Origin: Salinispora oceanensis | GTDB lineage: Bacteria > Actinomycetota > Actinomycetes > Mycobacteriales > Micromonosporaceae | Direction of reading: 5' to 3' | DNA length: 64,000 bases | Assembly (NCBI RefSeq): GCF_000383575.1 | Contig: NZ_KB911579.1 | Location: forward strand, 65,707-129,706 | In this document: positions 60,634 through 64,000 of the stretch, piece by piece | Numbering within the stretch: the stretch's first letter is position 1 | How the letters are laid out: each line of letters opens with the position of its first letter | Position numbers and translations under genes: made by a program | Notes under the pieces: generated by a model | Told to the model about the DNA's origin: nothing | The model's database searches: none | Seen by the model: only the letters and a program-made list of their open reading frames with translations

Positions 60634-63534
60634 TTAGTTGTTCGGAAAGAGCCGCCCAAAGTCGGCGTACGCCATCGCGACATCGGCCTGAGCCCAGAAC
60701 CGGTGGTAGCGGAACGTCGGCTCGGGTCCGCCGTCCAGGTAGGCCTGGACCTTCGGCCAGTCCGGATCGTTGAGGTAGAACGACCGGATCTCGACGAAGC
60801 TCCTGCCCGCCTCGATCACGTCGCCGTTGGGCATCGCGCCCGTCCAGTCCGACGGCAGGTAGAGACCCTGCCCGGTGCTGGCGTCGTAGACATCGTCGAA
60901 GCGCTCGTAGTCGCCCCGAGTCTCCACTGTCGATACACCCAGGGCGTCGCTGGCGGCGTGTAGCGCGTCCAACAACCCCTTGGCCGTGTTCTTCGCGGCC
61001 ACGTTCCCCGACCTCGCCGCGTACGCGGTCAGGGTCCGGGCGTAGGCCGCGGCGGCACCGACGTCCTGGCCGGTGTCGGCTACCTCGACGTGCAGGTCGG
61101 TGTTTGGCTCCGGGTTGGTCGGGTTCCACGTGTTCGGCTGGCCCGTCCAGGTGAGCTCGGCCGGGATCGACCAGTCGGCGCCCAGCGTGGTGTTGGCGAT
61201 CGCCCACGGCACCCACCGGTCCAGCAACGCCTCGGCCCGGGCGTCACCGGTCTCGAGGTACAGCTCGGCGATCCGGTGCATCGACCAGACCTGCATGCCG
61301 AACCACTGGTTCGACGGCGGGTCGTGGTAGACCGGCTTCTCGTCGTAGAACATGCCGTAGAAGGTCGGTGTGCCCGCCGGCGGCTGGCCGTACCGGCCGC
61401 CCCAGCTGTTGGTCGCACCACCGGCGATCGCGCCCTCGGCGGACTGGAGCCAGGTATACAGCTCCAGCTGCCGCTCCAGACTCTGGGCCCAGTCGGTGGT
61501 TGCGCTCGGCGACCTCGGCTCCAGCTCCGGCACGGTGGTCAGGGCCCAGGCGGCGAAGGGGTTCTGGTAGCCGAAGTGATTGTGGCTCGAGCCGATCCGC
61601 CACGACCAGTTCTGACCCTGCTCGTACGCACCGCCCCAGGCGTAGTACCAGGACAGGAGGTAGTGCGCCGACTCCCGGCCACTGCCGGCGGGGCAGGTGG
61701 ACGCCCCGACACAGTTGCCGATCTGCTTGAAGTACTTGTCGAACATCGCGTACCGCAGGTAGTCGCCCAGCTTGGCGGCCTTGGCCACGGTGTCCGCCAC
61801 CTCCGCGGCCCGGCCCTGCTGCGTGGCCCAGGTCAACGCCCAGTAGGCGGCCTGCACCGCCCGCGCGTCGGCGTCCGGCGCATTGGTGTACTTCCACTGC
61901 TTCGCCGGCGCGTTCTGCTCCTCCACGGAGATGTCCAGGAAGCCGTACTGCCCGCCGTGGGTGAAGGTCTCACAGGACGGCTGCGGGACGGTCTCCCAGA
62001 CCGACTCCTGCTGCCCGCGCTGGAAGGTGTTGATATACGCCGGCCGGGTGGTGCCATCGCCGCACCGACCGAAGCCGTAGGTGTTGTCCACGTCGAGCAA
62101 CCAGTGCATGCCGTAGATGTCACCGGTGCCGTAGGTGGACTGGAGTTCGGCCCGCAACGGGTCCTGGCCGACCGGGACACTCGGTTGCAACTGCGCCGGG
62201 TACTGGCTGGGCAGGTCGTACTCGGCGGCGTACTGGGCGGTGCCCGGGGCGCCCGCGGTCGGCTGGTCAGCAGAGGAGGGGATGATGTAGTTCTCCAACA
62301 CCGTCCAGGCGTTGTTGAACGGCGCCCAGTCCTCGGTCACCCGGCCGTACTGCGCCTCCAACCAGAGCCAGAAGCTGAATGCCTCACTCGTGGTCTCGTG
62401 ACCGTGGTCCGGCGCCTCGACGATCAGGGTCTCGATGGAGTGGTACGGCACCCCCTCGGGGCTGAAGTACCCAGAGTTCTTGATCTTGCCGTACTGGGTG
62501 AGGAACCGCGCGATGTACTCGTTGTCGCCGCCGGGAACGTCGTTGTCAATCTCCGTTGCGGTAACCGTCAAAGCGGAGAGGCCGGCGGCGGAGGCGGTGA
62601 TCGTCGCGCTCCCCCCGGCCGTGTCGGCGTCCTCGGCCGCCGACACGGTCACGTCGACACCGGTGTTCCAGTTCCCGGTGGTCAACGTCAGCGAGGTGGG
62701 GGCGACGGTGAGGTCGGAGTCACCGGTACGGCCGAGGCTCACCACGACGTTCGCGGCCGGCGCCGCACTCAACGTCAGGGTCACGGTGGCGCTGCCGCCC
62801 TCCGGTACGCCCACCGTCGCAGGGGTGGCGACCAGTTGCGGACCGGTGGCGGGCGCGACGGTAAAGGACTGCTCCGCGATCGCGCTGAGCCCGGTGTCGT
62901 CGTACGCCCTGGCCTGCACGGTGTAGGAGCCGGCCGGCAGCCCCGGCAGGGTGTACGCGTACGGGGCGGTGGTGTCGGTGTTGACCAGCAGACCGTTGCG
63001 GTAGAACTCGACCTTGCTGATGCTCCCGTCCGGGTCGCTGGCGGTGGCCGTCAGCGGCACGTCGGCCGGCGCCTCGAAGGGCCCCGCCGGCACGTTCAGC
63101 GTCACCGTCGGCGGCTGCGGCGCACCACCGCAGGGAACGCCGTTGACGGAGAACGAGGTCGGGTCGGCGTTGGTACCGCTGTACGCGGCGTTGAAGCCGA
63201 TCTGCGCGGTGCCGCCGGTGCCGAGACTGCCGTTCCACGACTCGTTGGTGGCGGTGACGTCGTTGCCGCTCTGGCTCCACTGCGCCGACCAGCCGTGGGT
63301 GATGGTCTGGTTGCCGGCGAAGGAAAACCGTAGGGTCCAGCCCGTGATCGGGTCGCCGAGATTGGTGAGGGTGATGTTCGCGGTGAAGCCGCTGCCCCAG
63401 TCGTTGGTGGTGTAGCCGACGTCGCAGGCCGGCGCGGCCGACGCGGCCGGCGCGGGTAGGGCCGCCCCGCCGGCTACCGCCAGCACCGCCGCGGTGACTA
63501 TCGCCCAGCCGCGGCGTCGGTTCATGGGTCTCAT
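60634..63534 (-). CDS. Secreted GH48 cellulase with CBM2
   Basis: About 966 residues. Signal peptide 1-33 or so (AIVTAAVLAVAGGAALP, cleaved after ASA). A CBM2 cellulose-binding module (about 35-133, C-to-C, with WGSGFTANITLTN and WSAQWSQSGNDVTATN) follows. Two Ig/Calx-beta-like linker domains come next (about 140-325), then the GH48 catalytic domain (about 333-966) with FLTQYGKIKNSGYFSPEGVP and the acid Glu in HGHETTSEAFSFWLWLEAQY. GH48 enzymes release cellobiose from reducing ends. ATG 63534 has GAGGAGA upstream. Two CebR-like operators lie 227-344 bp upstream, predicting induction by cello-oligosaccharides. Confidence 0.95.
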   Translation of the reverse strand: MRPMNRRRGWAIVTAAVLAVAGGAALPAPAASAAPACDVGYTTNDWGSGFTANITLTNLGDPITGWTLRFSFAGNQTITHGWSAQWSQSGNDVTATNESWNGSLGTGGTAQIGFNAAYSGTNADPTSFSVNGVPCGGAPQPPTVTLNVPAGPFEAPADVPLTATASDPDGSISKVEFYRNGLLVNTDTTAPYAYTLPGLPAGSYTVQARAYDDTGLSAIAEQSFTVAPATGPQLVATPATVGVPEGGSATVTLTLSAAPAANVVVSLGRTGDSDLTVAPTSLTLTTGNWNTGVDVTVSAAEDADTAGGSATITASAAGLSALTVTATEIDNDVPGGDNEYIARFLTQYGKIKNSGYFSPEGVPYHSIETLIVEAPDHGHETTSEAFSFWLWLEAQYGRVTEDWAPFNNAWTVLENYIIPSSADQPTAGAPGTAQYAAEYDLPSQYPAQLQPSVPVGQDPLRAELQSTYGTGDIYGMHWLLDVDNTYGFGRCGDGTTRPAYINTFQRGQQESVWETVPQPSCETFTHGGQYGFLDISVEEQNAPAKQWKYTNAPDADARAVQAAYWALTWATQQGRAAEVADTVAKAAKLGDYLRYAMFDKYFKQIGNCVGASTCPAGSGRESAHYLLSWYYAWGGAYEQGQNWSWRIGSSHNHFGYQNPFAAWALTTVPELEPRSPSATTDWAQSLERQLELYTWLQSAEGAIAGGATNSWGGRYGQPPAGTPTFYGMFYDEKPVYHDPPSNQWFGMQVWSMHRIAELYLETGDARAEALLDRWVPWAIANTTLGADWSIPAELTWTGQPNTWNPTNPEPNTDLHVEVADTGQDVGAAAAYARTLTAYAARSGNVAAKNTAKGLLDALHAASDALGVSTVETRGDYERFDDVYDASTGQGLYLPSDWTGAMPNGDVIEAGRSFVEIRSFYLNDPDWPKVQAYLDGGPEPTFRYHRFWAQADVAMAYADFGRLFPNN

Positions 63535-63760
63535 GCGCGGTGTCTCCTCGGACCAGGCCGGAGCCGAGACTCCGGCGGGGCGCCTGGCCGTTCTTCCTGC
63601 TGCGGGCGAGGCACCCGGGGTGAAGGGAACCCGGCCAAGGCCGGGGCCGGTGACGTGGCGTGGACGGGCACCGTCCACCTCGGGTGCCGCACCGGACGTC
63701 CCGGCTGCCCTCGGCCCCGCGTTCCCGCGACGGCGGCTCACCCCATCAGCTTGCCACGTC

Positions 63761-63774
63761 TGGAAACGCTCCCA
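63761..63774. promoter_or_regulatory. CebR-like operator 1
   Basis: TGGAAACGCTCCCA, 12 of 14 matches to the CebR consensus TGGGAGCGCTCCCA, between the GH48 start and operator 2. Confidence 0.65.
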
Positions 63775-63864
63775 CAAGGAGTAGGTGAATCGATCCAGTC
63801 GGATATTTCAATTTTGTTAAGCCACTTTCACAAGGCAGTTACGAGACGTTACAGTCGCACCAAT

Positions 63865-63878
63865 TGGGAGCGCTTCCA
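63865..63878. promoter_or_regulatory. CebR-like operator 2
   Basis: TGGGAGCGCTTCCA, 13 of 14 matches to the CebR consensus. It lies 104 bp upstream of operator 1 (start to start), about ten helical turns. Confidence 0.7.
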
Positions 63879-64000
63879 CCTCGCCTCCCACTTCCATAGT
63901 GGAAGGAGGTGAATCCACAAGCTACTCGCGTGACCCGGCTCCCAGGTGACACGTCGGCCAGACGCCACCGTCCGGCCGGCGTGTCCAGCACCGATGGGGG

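Larger units (their letters stand above)
63535..64000. other. Upstream region of the GH48 gene
   Basis: 466 bases with no supported gene. It contains two CebR-like sites and an imperfect hairpin with arms CTTCCA and TGGAAG at 63891-63905, flanked by CACCTC and GAGGTG. The transcript leader would be about 200 bases if the promoter lies between or beside the operators. The gene beyond the window edge is not visible. Confidence 0.5.

Noticed and set aside
61090..63333. 747-codon open frame on the plus strand opposite the GH48 gene
   Set aside because: Arg/Gly/Val-rich antisense shadow of a clearly real cellulase, without ribosome site or motifs.
1..64000. tRNA, rRNA and common riboswitches (TPP, cobalamin, SAM)
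   Set aside because: No cloverleaf or consensus core could be recognised by eye; a covariance-model scan would be decisive.

Overview
This is a high-GC actinobacterial chromosome segment. Dense genes with GTG and TTG starts, 4-base ATGA/GTGA overlaps, an Lsr2 nucleoid protein, an XRE(DUF5753)/DUF397 pair, an F420-type luciferase-like oxidoreductase, a mycothiol-type maleylpyruvate isomerase-family protein and a GH48 cellulase with a CBM2 all point to Micromonosporaceae (Micromonospora/Salinispora type). This placement rests on gene content and style; no search was run. No tRNA, rRNA, CRISPR array or intact mobile element was seen.

Layout. 0-7.2 kb: a membrane-anchored fibronectin-III protein followed by a tightly packed MoxR ATPase, DUF58 and TgpA-like operon. 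7.1-11.7 kb: SDR/F420 oxidoreductase pair, DUF1028 protein, PAP2 phosphatase and maleylpyruvate-isomerase-like protein. 11.9-22.8 kb: an MMPL exporter, two DHA2-type MFS pumps, PhzF, GNAT, Lsr2, YaaA and a CDP-alcohol phosphatidyltransferase with a membrane partner. 22.9-29.2 kb: an arylsulfatase with a CSPTR site, two membrane proteins and, 3 kb away, a formylglycine-generating-enzyme-like protein carrying the catalytic Cys pair, which together form a plausible sulfatase maturation set. 29.4-39.1 kb: an anaerobic/nitric oxide block with narGHJI, a flavohaemoglobin, YwiC and a Cys-containing winged-helix regulator with a dyad over its own promoter. 39.3-46 kb: a MatB-like acyl-CoA synthetase, a secreted trypsin-like protease with ricin-type lectin domain, an alpha/beta hydrolase with divergent TetR regulator, and an ABC-F protein.

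46-60 kb is accessory in character: small regulators and kinases, a seven-repeat RCC1 surface protein with a sortase-like tail, and several decayed genes (a GNAT with an internal in-frame loss, a phosphotransferase fragment, a serine hydrolase lacking its middle, an IS982-type transposase relic). Within it lies an uncharacterised unit: four very short genes (45-74 codons) chained by identical TGATG stop/start overlaps, divergent from an XRE/DUF397 pair. A second unit is a DUF4097 protein divergent from a two-HTH regulator, with three TTGCAA sites spaced 43-44 bp apart between them. 60-64 kb: a DUF3159 membrane protein and a secreted GH48 cellulase preceded by two CebR-like operators. A related GAGAGCGCTCTC palindrome sits at the promoter of the trypsin-lectin gene 23 kb away, suggesting a shared or similar LacI-family control.
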